From NCBI GenBank assembly GCA_015499995.1, contig JADNRV010000077.1:183848-247847 (forward strand): a DNA stretch of 64,000 nt, read 5' to 3'. This document shows positions 34,619 to 46,136 of this stretch, in pieces; positions within the stretch are counted from its first letter, which is position 1, and each line of letters starts with the position of its first letter. The translations under genes and the position numbers were made by a program. Origin of the DNA: Flammula alnicola (Eukaryota > Basidiomycota > Agaricomycetes > Agaricales > Strophariaceae). The notes beneath the pieces are model-generated. The model had not been told where the DNA came from and searched no databases. It saw only the letters and a list, made by a program, of their open reading frames with translations.

Positions 34619-35141
34619 GCCGCAGCGTCAGTGCCCTTGACTTTCTATCTCGTTCTCGCTAATAATGATATGATATCTGTACAGCCATCTATTTCAACGT
34701 CGCTTGTTGCTCTGCTCCTTCTTCAAACTCCAAAGCAATAACCATAACAAAATGTCGTGCTGGCGTACTCGCTGCCTCACCCAGCTTAAACATATCTCGA
34801 TACAATGATACGAAATGTCAGTGTTTCCTGTCGCCATTATCATGCCTATGACGATGTTTATTTCTATTCTTTTTTGCAGTCTTGGAAGCGTTGTTTATCC
34901 GTGCTTTGGATGAGAGAATCAAGGCAGACAACCGATAATTGCTGACTGTGCCGGAGGAGGCAGCAGGAAACTCGTTTAGGCGGCCATTTGAGGGAAGCTG
35001 AGGGTTTACGAACCGAGCGATTATGCGTAGGAAGGACAATGCGCAATTATGGATATGTTCTGCGCTCTGCTTCGCTTCGAGCTTACAAGCTGACAAGACG
35101 CACATAGGATAGTCTTATAGACGATCTGGCAAATACTATAT
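34619..35141. other. Intergenic
   Basis: A His/Lys-rich frame on the minus strand (34818-35105) has no motif; probably the 3' region of the acetyltransferase gene. Confidence 0.4.
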
Positions 35142-35786
35142 CTAATTTAGAGTTATGCTCATCCAACTTTGCCCCGCGTCCGATACGCCCTCAGCGGCCT
35201 CACCCTCAAGCTCTTTGACAAAACCTGCCCTCTCGTACAATCCCCTTGCCGTGTCGTTGTGGTCATGTACTCTCAGTAAAATGACCTTCGTTCTCCTTTC
35301 ATCACTGCTTGGTGCGGCGTCGCTGGACACTAGATTTGACGAAGAGTTCCTGACCACGTCCAATGCGCGTCGAACCAACATTCCTCCCACTCCCTTTCTT
35401 CTGTGCTCAGGATGCACCCACATCCCCACTAGCATGTAAACGTCAACGGTTCCGCTTTCCAGCGCATCTGCAATTCTTAGAGGATACGGGATGTGAGGTG
35501 GGATATTGTCCAGCATCTCTGGTGACAGGATCGAAAGCGTGCCGATCCAGTCTTCGTTCGCTGTACCGTCACTGCTTGAAGTCGCAGCGAAGAGGGTCGT
35601 CCTCCCTCTGGTGTTGACTCTGTCGTGCCACTGCTCGCGTGTGAAGAGGCATTCATTGGAGTACGTCGAACCGAACGCTTCTGGGTTTGTGAAAAGCGTA
35701 GAAAGTCGGATTTGAGAGTACTTGGTGATGTGCTCGTCGGATGCTGGAGTGGGGATTTGGTTTATTTTCGTGGAGTGTGTTGCCAT
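35142..35786 (-). CDS. GNAT-family N-acetyltransferase
   Basis: Intronless, 214 aa, start ATG 35786, stop 35142-35144. It is an acetyl-CoA-dependent N-acetyltransferase. The acetyl-CoA loop is in VDVYMLVGMWVHPEHRRKGVGGML (motif A, R/Q-x2-G-x-G/A form RRKGVGG), followed by VRRALDVV. The C-terminal motif B is ILLRVHDHNDTARGLYERAGFVK. The N-terminal part (ITKYSQIRLSTLFTNPEAFGSTYSNE) is typical of fungal stand-alone GNATs. The acceptor substrate is unknown. The family is certain by motif. Confidence 0.9.
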   Translation of the reverse strand: MATHSTKINQIPTPASDEHITKYSQIRLSTLFTNPEAFGSTYSNECLFTREQWHDRVNTRGRTTLFAATSSSDGTANEDWIGTLSILSPEMLDNIPPHIPYPLRIADALESGTVDVYMLVGMWVHPEHRRKGVGGMLVRRALDVVRNSSSNLVSSDAAPSSDERRTKVILLRVHDHNDTARGLYERAGFVKELEGEAAEGVSDAGQSWMSITLN

Positions 35787-36306
35787 TGTACGCGTTGGTT
35801 GACAGTATGTGGATCATCCCAATTGGCTCAAAGTCTTTATGAACTTCTTGAGGCAGTTTCGAATCACGAGTCATATCTGGGCTAGGGTGGCCCAAGATGC
35901 GATAAGGCCGGAATATCTTCCGTTCAATGACTCGACACAAAAAAACAGTCAAGATGTTGAGTGCATATCTTTATCTTAGACTTTGACGTGAGTCTGATAT
36001 CAACCTTACCACGAGACCCACGTCCGATGTCATCTAGGCCTGTAGGTGATCGCCACATCCTGAATAGCTTGCTACAACCTTCAGCGTCACGGGTCTTGTC
36101 AAGATGAACTGTCGAAGGCTAAATTTGGCGGCTCGGACTGTGTCGATTGCAGTGCGTACATAGCCTATTGTCATGGTAGAAGAAGTATGATCTGGCTAAC
36201 GTTGTTGGCAACAAGGATCGTCTCTTGCTGCTGAGAAATCTTACATATAAACTTTCGATATTTGGGGCTACCTCTCCTTTCCAACTTCCCGCTTCCAGTT
36301 AACCAC
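35787..36306. other. Divergent intergenic region
   Basis: Lies between the divergently transcribed acetyltransferase and F-box genes; a TATAAA-like box lies at about 36245. Confidence 0.5.
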
Positions 36307-37926
36307 ATGGTAAGCATATACATTCAATTTCAATTTCTTTGGTTTGCGTTTGCCGTTGATTTATTGTTAACGGCGACTCTGCTTAAGCCTGCTCGTGCCC
36401 CATTGTCCCTCGCAAAAGGATTGTCTCTCGCGAAAGAGTCCTTGAGACACTTCAGGTCCAACAGAGGAAAAGTCACAGCGCCATCTCCTTTCTTTGAGGG
36501 GAGTGGCTCTTTATCCCCTGGACCGACGATCGCGACAATTAGGGTGCTTCCACCTGAAATACTTCAGGAAATATTCTTAGTCAGCATCCCACCCGAAATT
36601 ACGGCACGCCGCAATAGGGCGGTCCTGAATTTGTGCTGGGTGTCATCCTTATGGAGAGAAACGGCGACGCAGCTGCCACGATTATGGTCATCCTTGATGA
36701 TACATGTCGCGCAAAGGAGGAAAGAAGACTTCTTTTGGGTTATGATCGACAAATGGCTAGAGCGTGCGGGGACGCAGCTGATCTACCTTTGCGTTCAAGG
36801 TGCACATGGACCCATACCCAATCTACCCGGTCAGGCATGTCTTCAACTCCAAATAAACGTCCTACGAAAATATTCAGGAAGGATTTACCACTTGGAAGGA
36901 GTCACACCACACCTGCTTCAGGAGATGTCGGGCTCCCGTTTGAGGGGTCTTCAATGCCTCATTTTTGACCTGGATCGGAGTGATTTAGGCAACTGCCTCC
37001 TAAATCTACCCTCTTTTGCTCCTAATCTGCGAAGACTAGCCGTGGACGAAAAGATAACAGAATTACGGCCTTCGCAAACCTCTATATTCTCCCTTCACAC
37101 CTGGAACCATCTCACTCACCTGACAACGCGCGTCTCTGGATACAAAAAATGGATGCGAATTCTTGAAGCCTGCCCAAATCTCCAATGTGCTTTATTTCAC
37201 TATTCACACACGGTGTCACTCTCAGAAGACGCGTTTTCTACCTTACTCAACCTTCCATCACTATACACGCTGACAATAGTACTCGTTGACCGCCATCCCA
37301 TTAACCTTCAATTGTTCCGCCATCTCGAACTTCCATCGTTGAACACCTTTCGGCTTGGGTCGTTCCATCAACCTTCGTTCACATTTAATTCCGAGATAGA
37401 GCACGATCTTCATCTCGCCTACCAACAAATTTCGGGTATCCGTTGTCTGTCTCTTTTCTTCGACTCACTCATGTCCAGGCTTAACTGGTTCGCGGGGGAA
37501 TTTCTTCCGAATTTTCTCTACATCGAGGAGCTCGACATCCAAGATTGCTTCGACCTTGCCATGTTCTTTTTCGAACTTAACCAGTTTCAGAAATACGGGC
37601 AAGTTCCTTCGCTACCCCGTCTACAGGTGCTCTCCCTTGATATCCGTCAGGACTGCGAATTTGACTTCTCCAGTAACGGCGATTTTGTCGAATTTGTTCA
37701 GTCAAGATCAAGCAGCGAATATTCAAGCGCATATTACCTTCCATTCCAGGTGGTTGTCTACGTCAATAAAGATGCAACTCATGTATACGCACCAATGGTC
37801 GAAAAGGTCAGGAGTATGAACCTACCTGTATATCTGACTGTATGGGACGAAGAGACTGGTCATAGAGGATCAAGGTGGAAATACCGCTTAGATGGCGAGG
37901 AAAGGAAATGGATTCAAGGTATTTAA
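36307..37926 (+). CDS. F-box-like protein
   Basis: Open frame from ATG 36307 to TAA 37926 (539 aa). An F-box core occurs at about residues 77-125: IRVLPPEILQEIFLVSIPPE, then NLCWVSSLWRETATQLPRLW, the usual basidiomycete pattern. The rest has leucine-rich, LRR-like spacing (LPSLYTLTIVL, LEELDIQD, LPRLQVLSLDI). It is probably an SCF substrate adaptor. The N-terminus is odd: the first 25 residues form a hydrophobic stretch (FQFLWFAFAVDLLLTATLL). ATG is directly followed by GTAAGC, so the hydrophobic part may really be an intron after a split start codon. Confidence 0.8.
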   Translation: MVSIYIQFQFLWFAFAVDLLLTATLLKPARAPLSLAKGLSLAKESLRHFRSNRGKVTAPSPFFEGSGSLSPGPTIATIRVLPPEILQEIFLVSIPPEITARRNRAVLNLCWVSSLWRETATQLPRLWSSLMIHVAQRRKEDFFWVMIDKWLERAGTQLIYLCVQGAHGPIPNLPGQACLQLQINVLRKYSGRIYHLEGVTPHLLQEMSGSRLRGLQCLIFDLDRSDLGNCLLNLPSFAPNLRRLAVDEKITELRPSQTSIFSLHTWNHLTHLTTRVSGYKKWMRILEACPNLQCALFHYSHTVSLSEDAFSTLLNLPSLYTLTIVLVDRHPINLQLFRHLELPSLNTFRLGSFHQPSFTFNSEIEHDLHLAYQQISGIRCLSLFFDSLMSRLNWFAGEFLPNFLYIEELDIQDCFDLAMFFFELNQFQKYGQVPSLPRLQVLSLDIRQDCEFDFSSNGDFVEFVQSRSSSEYSSAYYLPFQVVVYVNKDATHVYAPMVEKVRSMNLPVYLTVWDEETGHRGSRWKYRLDGEERKWIQGI

Positions 37927-38294
37927 CTTAAGCCTTTGTTTAATTATCAAACATCCATGAAGGAAATCAAGCGAAAATATGCAACCGTTTATCAATATTA
38001 AACGTTAAACGCCTTCCAAGTTCCAAGTTCCATTTGCCGGATGTTCGGCATCTCATATTTAGGCGCCCCTGCATTGAAGCTGGTGCCTGGTGGTCCTGGC
38101 CAATCAAACCTCCTCCAATTTGGTCGGAGATGACTCAAGAAAAGTCTGCAAATTTTACACGTGTTGGACTGGCAACACTCGCACGTTTTAACGGGCTGCC
38201 CACAGTTCGTCTCGTTCTCCACGAGGTTCAACCTTAAATGTTCTCGTTCCATTCTTACCACCACCTTGCTTCTCTATAGGCTCATTCTTGGCTC
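37927..38294. other. Intergenic
   Basis: Between F-box gene and membrane-protein gene; no gene recognised. Confidence 0.5.
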
Positions 38295-39830
38295 ATGATT
38301 CTGCTGACTGTTCTCTATCTTTCAGCAAGCTGGGCAACGAACACACATGCTTTGCCATCCAATCAACCCCAATTCGTAGAAGACGACACTCTACTGATCT
38401 ACCATCGACAACTTGATATTTTCACTAATAGGTCTATATACCACATCATTTGGAGCTGTTTCTCGACAATCTTTGCCTGCACTTGGATTGCGGTCCACCC
38501 CAACGTCCCGGCCCCGAACGACCGTCCATGGCATGTCTTTGGAAGGAGATTGGCGATAATGGGATATCTGCTCATTGTGCCTGAGATGGTCATCCTTTGG
38601 GCTTCGAGGCAGTACTTCGGAGCCCGGAAAATCGCGAAGAGGCATAAGGGTACGTGGCCATTAGACTCATTCCGTTATCAACGTCTGACAACCGTTTCAG
38701 GACGTGGTTGGACAAAGACCCACGCGTTCTTCCTCATAATGGGAGGGTTCTCGCTTCATCAAGATGGTGTATTCCTCCGAACGCTGGACGTCACTGAGTT
38801 GGAGGAGTTGGCGGAAAGTGGGAAGGTTGATTGGCCAAATATTAGGGAAGAAGAAATCGATGACAGAAGCAAGGGCGACTTCCTCTCGAAGAGCGTTGTT
38901 ATCCTTCAAACGTCGTGGTTCATTGCTCAATGTATCACAAGAGGGGTCAACCGACTCGTGGTTACGGAATTGGAGGTCGTCACACTGGCTTTTGCTGCGC
39001 TTACCGGGATAATTTACTTTCTCTGGTGGAACAAACCTCTCGACATTCGTTGTACAGTTCCAGTGCACCTTAAAGACAAACTTATCGACGAAGAGATCCA
39101 GGCTCCTTCGGGCCTTGGCACATATGTGTCCGAGAAACTCGAGGCTGGACGTCTAAGCCCAATCCCAATTCCCCTAACCAACCGCATCACCCCCTCTCCA
39201 TCACCTACATCGGCACTACCGTCGTCGATCGCGTCTCCACTTCCCCATTCTCGATATACCCTCAATAGGTTGAAGATCTACATATGCAGACAATGTATGA
39301 AGCATGGGCGTTTCCTAGGCATCGCCTACATCATCTTAATCCGCCCTTTCGAGCTCTTCTTTTCCCCCATTGGCGACATGTTGCAATGTACTTCCTTGGC
39401 CACCGACCGTTCTCGCGTCCCCACATTCTATTCGCCGGATATTGGTGATAGCGACACTTTGGGCTACCTGATAGCAATCTTAGTATCGATCGTATTCGGT
39501 GGGATCCACTGCATTGCTTGGTCATTCCAGTTCCCGACGTATACAGAGCGATGGATTTGGAGAGTCACCGCAGTCATTGTCTCTGCTTTACCGATATCCA
39601 CGTCAGTACTGTCAGTAATACTGAGCGACATGGACGACGAAAGCCCACATGCACCGAAGTGGCTTGTATTTATGAGTGCTCTCACTACCGCATTCCTGAT
39701 GGCGTCGACCATCATCTACATGGCCGCACGTATTGCCCTCCTCGTCCTACCTATCATATCTCTCCGATCGCTTCCTCATGGTGCTTACGTCGATATCAAC
39801 TGGACGGTATTCTTTCCCCACTTCAACTGA
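38295..39830 (+). CDS. Multi-pass membrane protein of an agaricomycete-type family, paralogue 1
   Basis: Start ATG 38295, stop TGA 39828-39830. The frame is open across the whole span, but 38650-38700 is a 51-nt intron (GTACGT..TTTCAG, divisible by three, no stop). Its removal joins AKRHKG to RGWTKTHAFF, exactly as in the paralogue, and leaves 494 aa. Conserved landmarks are NRSIYHIIWSCFSTIFACTW, GRRLAIMGYLLIVPEMVILW, KTHAFFLIMGGFSLHQDG, KGDFLSKSVVILQTSWFIAQ, VVTELEVVTLAFAALTGIIY and FLWWNKPLDIRC. About seven hydrophobic helices; a Pro/Ser-rich linker sits in the middle. The family is common in mushroom genomes, but I know of no assigned function. Confidence 0.85.
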   Translation: MILLTVLYLSASWATNTHALPSNQPQFVEDDTLLIYHRQLDIFTNRSIYHIIWSCFSTIFACTWIAVHPNVPAPNDRPWHVFGRRLAIMGYLLIVPEMVILWASRQYFGARKIAKRHKGTWPLDSFRYQRLTTVSGRGWTKTHAFFLIMGGFSLHQDGVFLRTLDVTELEELAESGKVDWPNIREEEIDDRSKGDFLSKSVVILQTSWFIAQCITRGVNRLVVTELEVVTLAFAALTGIIYFLWWNKPLDIRCTVPVHLKDKLIDEEIQAPSGLGTYVSEKLEAGRLSPIPIPLTNRITPSPSPTSALPSSIASPLPHSRYTLNRLKIYICRQCMKHGRFLGIAYIILIRPFELFFSPIGDMLQCTSLATDRSRVPTFYSPDIGDSDTLGYLIAILVSIVFGGIHCIAWSFQFPTYTERWIWRVTAVIVSALPISTSVLSVILSDMDDESPHAPKWLVFMSALTTAFLMASTIIYMAARIALLVLPIISLRSLPHGAYVDINWTVFFPHFN

Positions 39831-40134
39831 CCCAATTATACCATCCTACCTCATTGCATGGCTACGACTGCATACTACATTCTCATTTTTACGCCCTCCT
39901 ACAGTATATATCACCTCTCTCACCAAATGTAGAGTATACGCAACGCTTCGGGCTGAAGTCCCTAGAAGATATCATATTTTATCCTTATCGGCTGGACGCC
40001 AATGCGCGTCTCCCGACCTCGAAATTCGGAGGACGGTCAGGCAATGCCTGTTAAAGTTTCTTTAAGGCGTCAATCCAAGCGAGGTGTTTCAATGCGCAGG
40101 GTACGAATGCATCCACCGTATAATTGAGTTCTAC
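39831..40134. other. Intergenic between convergent genes
   Basis: 3' flanks only. Confidence 0.5.
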
Positions 40135-41647
40135 TTAGACAGTTTCGTAAAACTGCACAGCTTCATTCCAACCTCGCCGTGGGGCCTCCTCGTCAAACAC
40201 ATCCATCTTATCCCGACTACCCTCGGTAAGCTCATCGGGATTCCGTATCGAAACCTCGAAAGGAGCATCATCCGGCCACTCCTTAAGCAGGTATTGCGTC
40301 ACTTCTTGGACAATTCCTTCGGGCACGGGGTCCCAGTCCGAATACGATGTGGTGTCAACGATTAACTCCAGCCGCCTCTGAGCCTGCAATCCATGAGGTT
40401 GTAATGCACGCCATCCCGAGCGCAGCCACTCTGACCGAAGGAGACGGATGATATTCACGCTGACATTGTTGCGGCTGGGATCGATGTAGTCGATGACGAG
40501 GAACCGAAGGTTAGGCACGAGCATGGAGAGGCTCTTGCGCCCACCCAATAGCGGCCCGTCGAACTCAACGAACTGGTCTTCCTCAAACGAAAGGGACATA
40601 TCGAAATGCAACTCTGTCAGTGTGGGCGTGGCTGTGAGGAACTCTTCGATGTCGTCGATCGACGTGAAGTTGTTCGCATATACGCTGGCGATCCGCAGAG
40701 CTGTCAATACTGGGAAGAGAAGTCCAGTGAAGGGCGGTCGTATGGAGGTGACGTTGGTCGCGACGACAAGGTGGCGGAGGCTGGGCACGTGGAAACGCGA
40801 GATACTGTTGGGATTGGTTCTGGGGGCCGAAGAAATGACGGCCGCGACTTGGAGGTTGGTACACAGTTGTATAAGAGACACCCACGACTCGAAAGTGATG
40901 GTTCGTGGGATGTATAGGTGCGTTAATTGTGACCAAGGGTATATTTTGATCGTGCTGTCGCCGAAGGATTCCGCGTGTGAGAGATGGAGGCGACGCAAGT
41001 GCGGGGAGGGCGGAAAAGGGGACGGCGGCCTGCGCGGTATCCTCGAGTCCTGGATGTTCATGATTCTGAGTTCCACGAGGTTCTCAAAGAGCATTGGATT
41101 GCTGCAAATGGTATCAATATCTTGGTTGAGAACGTTCAAGTGAAGACTTCGAGCGGAGCGGAAGAATGGACTACAGAAGAATTTAGCGGTATTTTCCAGC
41201 TCGTTATAGTCGAATGGCGAGACCAAGGAACGGGCAGGCTCCTCAAGGTAGAAGGACGGGGCGGTATTGGCGAGGTTCTCCTTCCACCACGCTAAAAATC
41301 GTGCAGTCTTGGGAAGAATGTAGCTGTCGAAAGGAGGGTCCTTTTTACGTATGGTTTCCAGTGCAATTGTGAACGAAGTCCAGATATAGGGTATCTTCAA
41401 GGCTGCATCCCTCCACGATGCACATATATGGCAGAATAGCAAGGGAGGATTGCTTGCATTTGGTTGTTGGTTCGTGTCTGAATCCACCAAAGGTAAGCAA
41501 AGTACAAATATCTCTTGAAGAATATCGAGGGGCAAGTCCTGAGCCCTCGACTCTCCGCATACCTAGATAAACGGAACGTATTCAAGTTTCATCAGTATGT
41601 TGTACTTGTCACGATCGATAAACTTTAATCACATTTTGGGGATGCAT
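40135..41647 (-). CDS. F-box protein with leucine-rich C-terminal half
   Basis: The main exon runs from about 41562 to the stop at 40135. Its N-terminus reads AQDLPLDILQEIFVLCLPLV and CHICASWRDAALKIPYIWTS, a clear F-box core. It is followed by about 400 residues with LRR-like spacing (LRRLHLSH, LTHLYIPRTI, LRHLVVATN, LRFLVIDYID). There is no ATG in frame close to the F-box. A plausible first exon is ATG 41647 to 41624, spliced over 41563-41623 (GTTTAT..CTAG), which preserves the frame; this part is inference. It is probably an SCF ubiquitin-ligase adaptor. It is convergent with the membrane-protein gene. Confidence 0.8.
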
Positions 41648-42757
41648 TGATTTGACCACGAATTCTTCTTCGGATTTAAAATATAGGAGATGAGAGTATC
41701 TGGAAGGGAAACGGAAGGCTGGAAGGGGTAGTATTTCAAAAGTTGGATGACTCAGATCAACGCGACGGTTGCGCGACGGTGTTTACCCGGGCCGTTGTTT
41801 GACAATCCACAATCTCAACATCTTATGGCTACCGTGACCACACTCACCGCCGGGTTCTGACTCGAAACCCCCCCGTTACCGATGTATCGGCGGCTTCGTT
41901 ATGGCGCACAAGACCGCTGAAAAGTGGGCGCCGCATCTTCTCGGGAAGGAGTTGGATCCGCTTCTCGCCAACTCATTAACCGAAGAATCAAGCAATATGG
42001 CGCAAGAGTCGGGACCGTTGGAGAGGAATATAACACGCATTGTATGATTGTGACTCAAGCTTCATGGTTCAGAGGGTATATGGGTATGCCTAGGCGAGCG
42101 AGAGAAAAGGGCAAGAGAGTTTTCTGAAGCACAAGATGTGTGCTTATTTCTTTCTCTTAACGATGATGAACTGATATAATTCATCTAAGGTGTCGAAGAT
42201 TTCGAGTTTCAAACGTACCTCGATGGATTGTGCGGAAAACCCGACTTCCTAGTTACTACTTATGTCGGTCCGTTTGTACGATTATTCCAAGAATTGCCGT
42301 AACATAGCGCGTTCAATAAGCCATCGACGACCATGTCAGAAATAAAGTCGCGAGCAAACTCCCGTGCTGAGTAAAGTACAATGGATTACATATATGGCTT
42401 CCAGAAAATTGTTAACGAGATGTAAAGGCTCGGAGAAGAGGAATGAGATACAGAGTCCATGATAGGCTAATAAGAACGTCCTTCCGGCCTGGATGTAAAG
42501 GCAGGAATATTAAAGGAGAGCGAAAGCGAGATAGGAGAAAAGAGTCCAAGCGAGGATACAATAGGATATCGTATAAGGGAAAATGAGGGTGATAGAATGC
42601 CGAGAGGGTATTCAATGACAATTTAATCCTGACAACCAGCCTTCCGCCAGCGGAGGACCATCGGTGCTCAACCCATGTACTGGATGCAGTCAGCCCGAAG
42701 TATACCGGGAAGAAACAGTATTATAGACGAACCTTTTGACAAGTGAGATCATTATTA
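41648..42757. other. No recognised gene
   Basis: Short frames such as 41924-42127 have no motifs. A CGCGACGG word is repeated at 41761-41777. Confidence 0.45.
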
Positions 42758-43117
42758 TCAATACGAGGGGTCAACCTCTTGCGCTTCTCCTCTGCCCATT
42801 CCCATGCCCCCTGCAATCCACAAGGCCTTCCTCATAGAAAACGCAAGCCAGAACAGGAATACTACGAACAGCAGCAAGGCGGCACGCGCATATGGCGACG
42901 GCGTACGTATGCGAAAGCGCGGATCCGAGTCGAATGCTGGTATCGGTTCGCGGCGTGGACGTGGGCGTCGTATGGGTGCCTCTTCCTCGACGTCGTTGTC
43001 GAACTGATGGAAGATGTGGTCTCCATCGTAGGGCGGTGGGTAGGTAGGAGATTCTGATCTAGAAGAAGTAGGGCTGTATGTAGGCGATGTCGGCACAAGC
43101 TCGTACTTGGGCGCCAT
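42758..43117 (-). CDS. Small single-pass membrane protein, same family as 11711-12268
   Basis: Intronless, 119 aa, ATG 43117. The N-terminus is Ser/Pro/Tyr-rich (PTSPTYSPTSSRSESPTYPP), then acidic, then Arg-rich. One helix at about residues 78-96 lies in the context RTPSPYARAALLLFVVFLFW then LAFSMRKALW. The arrangement TPSP-x2-RAALL, hydrophobic stretch, W-x2-F-x-MR is shared with the protein at 11.7 kb, although the two tails differ. The long overlapping frames on the opposite strand are shadows. The function is unknown. Confidence 0.68.
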   Translation of the reverse strand: MAPKYELVPTSPTYSPTSSRSESPTYPPPYDGDHIFHQFDNDVEEEAPIRRPRPRREPIPAFDSDPRFRIRTPSPYARAALLLFVVFLFWLAFSMRKALWIAGGMGMGRGEAQEVDPSY

Positions 43118-43631
43118 GGTTGTGGACAAGTTGTGGATGAAAGTGACGAGTGAAGTAATGTTTATGGTATAATTATGGAAGAGTTTGTTTAATTACGTAA
43201 TATGAACTTATACTCACCTCACATTTCCCACGCTGCACAGGCAAGTCTGTCTGCTTCCCTCCACTTGGTCGCCACCAAATTCCAATTCGCCAACTACATT
43301 GAATATTACATATACTTAGTTATACTTAGTCCCTTTGGGTGTAAATTATCTAACGGTCCGGTACGCAGCAACGCATTCAAACGTGTTGAAACAACTGCAC
43401 GTTCATCACTGGTATTTCGCTTTATAAAATTATAACAACATGGAGTATTCGAGTATATCTGGGTACCATAAATTTACGCATGGATATAAATCATAGTCAA
43501 CACGCTGAGCATAAATCGGCTTATATGGAGGAGACAGATAAAGAAATCGGATCCGCAACCCACCCCTCGACCTCCCTCGCATCTCACACCAACTACAGCC
43601 TTGCTGTCTTCAAAGCTCCCGGTCAGTGTTC
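43118..43631. other. Intergenic
   Basis: A/T-rich; no gene recognised. Confidence 0.5.
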
Positions 43632-45201
43632 TTAATAGCCAATGGAGTTGCCGTTGGCATCGGAGGGAAACATGGCCATAGCTGGCCCAGCCACTATGCT
43701 CTCCTCGTCCATTCTGACTGCACGAATGTTCTCGCGTCCCTTGACGAGAGTAACGAACACCGTGCCCCTGACAGCCAAGTCCCTTGGGATTTCCACGAAG
43801 TACCTCTGGCTACCCTCTTCGTTGTGATTTCCGGGGCCGCCCTCATGGCTTGCTGAGCGTGCTTCGAGGGGAACGAAGATGGTTTCGATACCTGAAAGGA
43901 AGGCGACGTAGATGCGTTCACCTTGTTCGAGTGTGGTGGATGGGAAAGATATCTCCGCCTTCTCGCCAGGTACGAGTCTTGGAGAAAGCGAGAGCTTCGG
44001 GTACGTGTGGAAATTGGGAGGAAGGAGGTCCCTGTTTGAGCTAGGGCAAGAGTCGAAGTTGACGAAATCGGAGAGAAGGGTGGCCACTTCATTCGGAGTC
44101 AAAAGGGTCTGCGAAAGTCATCAGACGCGAGCGCCATAATATCAGAAGCTTAAGGAAATACCTCAAACGCAGTGCTTCCGGGGCTCTGCTTGCGCACAGC
44201 AGAGTTGATCCACGATGCGTGTCGAGATTTAACGGCAAGGATAGAGGCTCCAGTCGTTACGTATGCCTAGGAATGGGTACAAGCATCCTCAAGAGCGAGG
44301 CTTACTTCAAGAAAGTGAAATATGTAACATACCTTGTTACTGTAATATTGCAACGATCCGGTATACGCGCTCGCCGCGATGGTCTCGAGGGCCTCGCTAA
44401 TCTCGACGAACGTGTGGACATCGTTATCAGTACTAAATAAATAAATTTACATCAGAAACATAAGCCAGAACAGAAAAAGGACGGTGATACCGACAATTCG
44501 TATTTACATGGCCGGACGTATTCGCTTCTTCCACTGGTAATTGCACTCTGGAGGAACTCTTTGTGCGTTCTGTCTTGTTCGACGAGCTGGAGATAGCGCC
44601 CTCGCACCCACTCCGCGTGTCCAGCTCTCATGAAGTCTTCCTGTGTATACCTAGCTAAACCGCGCTCAAAGAACGCAGTCAAAAACTCTTCGATGACAAG
44701 GGCGAAGTTGAGATGTTGGATATCTACGTCGGATAAGGTGAGGATTGACACCGAAAACATAAAGGATCGAGTTACCCCTGATATCGTCGCTGTTTTTTCT
44801 GTTTTCTCTGCGGTCGAGTACCTCAGGGGATATAGGCAGTATTTTCTCTACAAAGAAGGCTTTACAATCTCAGCAGTGGACAGAACATGCTGAAAGTGGA
44901 TGAACTCACGAGGCGAGGAAAGAAGCGAAGGTGAAATCTGTTCGGAGGACGGTTCTGGAAGATGATACTGTGAATTTTCACGTCGCAGAGACACAAAGAA
45001 GTCCGTACCGACTGCGAGACGACGGATAGGAGGATGGGGTATGACATCTAGAGAGGGTGATGAGAGCGGAGACGTGGAGAAGACTACAGAACATTTACCG
45101 AGGTTTACGGTGTCCCTGTTTGAAAGGGGTATAACATTAGCCAGGGTGGTCGTCGACGCAAGCGCAATCGCGACGAAAGAAGTGAGGATAGTAGCCTTCA
45201 T
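43632..45201 (-). CDS. Secreted ferritin-like-domain protein, Rds1-type
   Basis: Start ATG 45201 with a signal peptide (MKATILTSFVAIALASTTTL). A small exon gives FTFASFLAS. The next exon reads DIQHLNFALVIEEFLTAFFE and RGLARYTQEDFMRAG, then WVRGRYLQLVEQDRTHKEFL, the four-helix ferritin-like core with Glu and His at the places of a di-metal site. Then come FVEISEALETIAASAYTGSL, AYVTTGASILAVKSRHASWI, and a C-terminal exon from LTPNEVATLL to the stop at 43632. The tail has a beta-rich domain (EQGERIYVAFLSG). It resembles stress/sexual-development protein Rds1. The first introns and the junction near 44410-44470 could not be phased with confidence, so a defect there is possible. Confidence 0.8.
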
Positions 45202-45829
45202 GTAGTTGAAAGATAGTGGGTAGTAGTAGTTACTAAAAAGACCGTGGTGGGGCAGCAATAGTAGTTGTCTGTGTGGAACGCAAACTCAGGGTAAGCTGGA
45301 GTCGAAGACTAGGGTTGTATTTTATATACCTAGGTGGCTGACGGTTTGTCGAGGCTGACTAGCCGTAGAAAGCATTTTCTAAAAATGCACGGTGGGAGGC
45401 ATTCCAATGGCGCCCGGGCCATCGACGGGCACATCTCTTTCATCGCGGGGTCTATACTCTGGCAACTCAACCCCAAAAAGAGGCGACGAGCGCTTGAACC
45501 ATAATAGTTGGTGTCACAGAAGCAAGAGCGGAGGCAATGTGATTCTGAACTTGAAGATTTGAAAACAAGATTTCTTTAAGTTTGACGATCAGTCCAAAAT
45601 TTGCATGAGTATTTTTAGCTGCTGTACACGTCTAGCATTGAACTGTTGGAGAATATTCGGATTGCGGATGGAGCACTAAAGAGCCCCGTTTGAGCAGGAT
45701 TTGAGACGGAGTGCAGTGTGGAATCTTGAAAACAATTTGCCGCTGTAGTATTACTAGTAATACTTACCTAATAATGCCGATGGGCCGACGGACCACGCTC
45801 ATATTGTCACGTGCAAGGAACGTGTTCAC
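45202..45829. other. Intergenic, promoter of the ferritin-like gene
   Basis: A TTTTATATA box lies at about 45320 (minus-strand use); nothing else seen. Confidence 0.5.
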
Positions 45830-46136
45830 TAGGGTTGGGTAAAAAACCTCCAGGGGGTGTAATTTACCAGTAATTTACCTCGAAAATTTTTTCTGTGAGA
45901 GGGACAGGTAATTTACCAGTATTTTACGGGTAATTTACCATCACGTGATTTGATTTTTCGTAAGGCTTTTAAAAAAAATTTCGCAACCTGCATGGCTCAT
46001 ATATATCACGTGGCCATGCAGTAAAAAACCTCACAGACCTGCCGCCAAGGGGGGGGTAATTTACCTGGTAATTTACCGGTATTTTACTGGTAAAAAACGT
46101 TTTGGTAAAAAACCCTAGGTTTTTTACCCAACCCTA
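45830..46136. mobile_element. hAT-like MITE, 307 bp
   Basis: Perfect 20-bp terminal inverted repeats, TAGGGTTGGGTAAAAAACCT at 45830-45849 and its reverse complement at 46117-46136, are flanked by the 8-bp direct repeat GTGTTCAC (45822-45829 and 46137-46144). The interior contains many GGTAATTTACC palindromes and GGTA.TTTAC variants near both ends, the same arrangement of terminal plus subterminal repeats as the element at 4.5 kb but with unrelated sequence. It is non-coding. It lies about 120 bp upstream of the membrane-protein gene at 46260. Confidence 0.93.

Noticed and set aside
40493..41143. 216-codon plus-strand open frame
   Set aside because: It is the shadow of the F-box gene on the minus strand.
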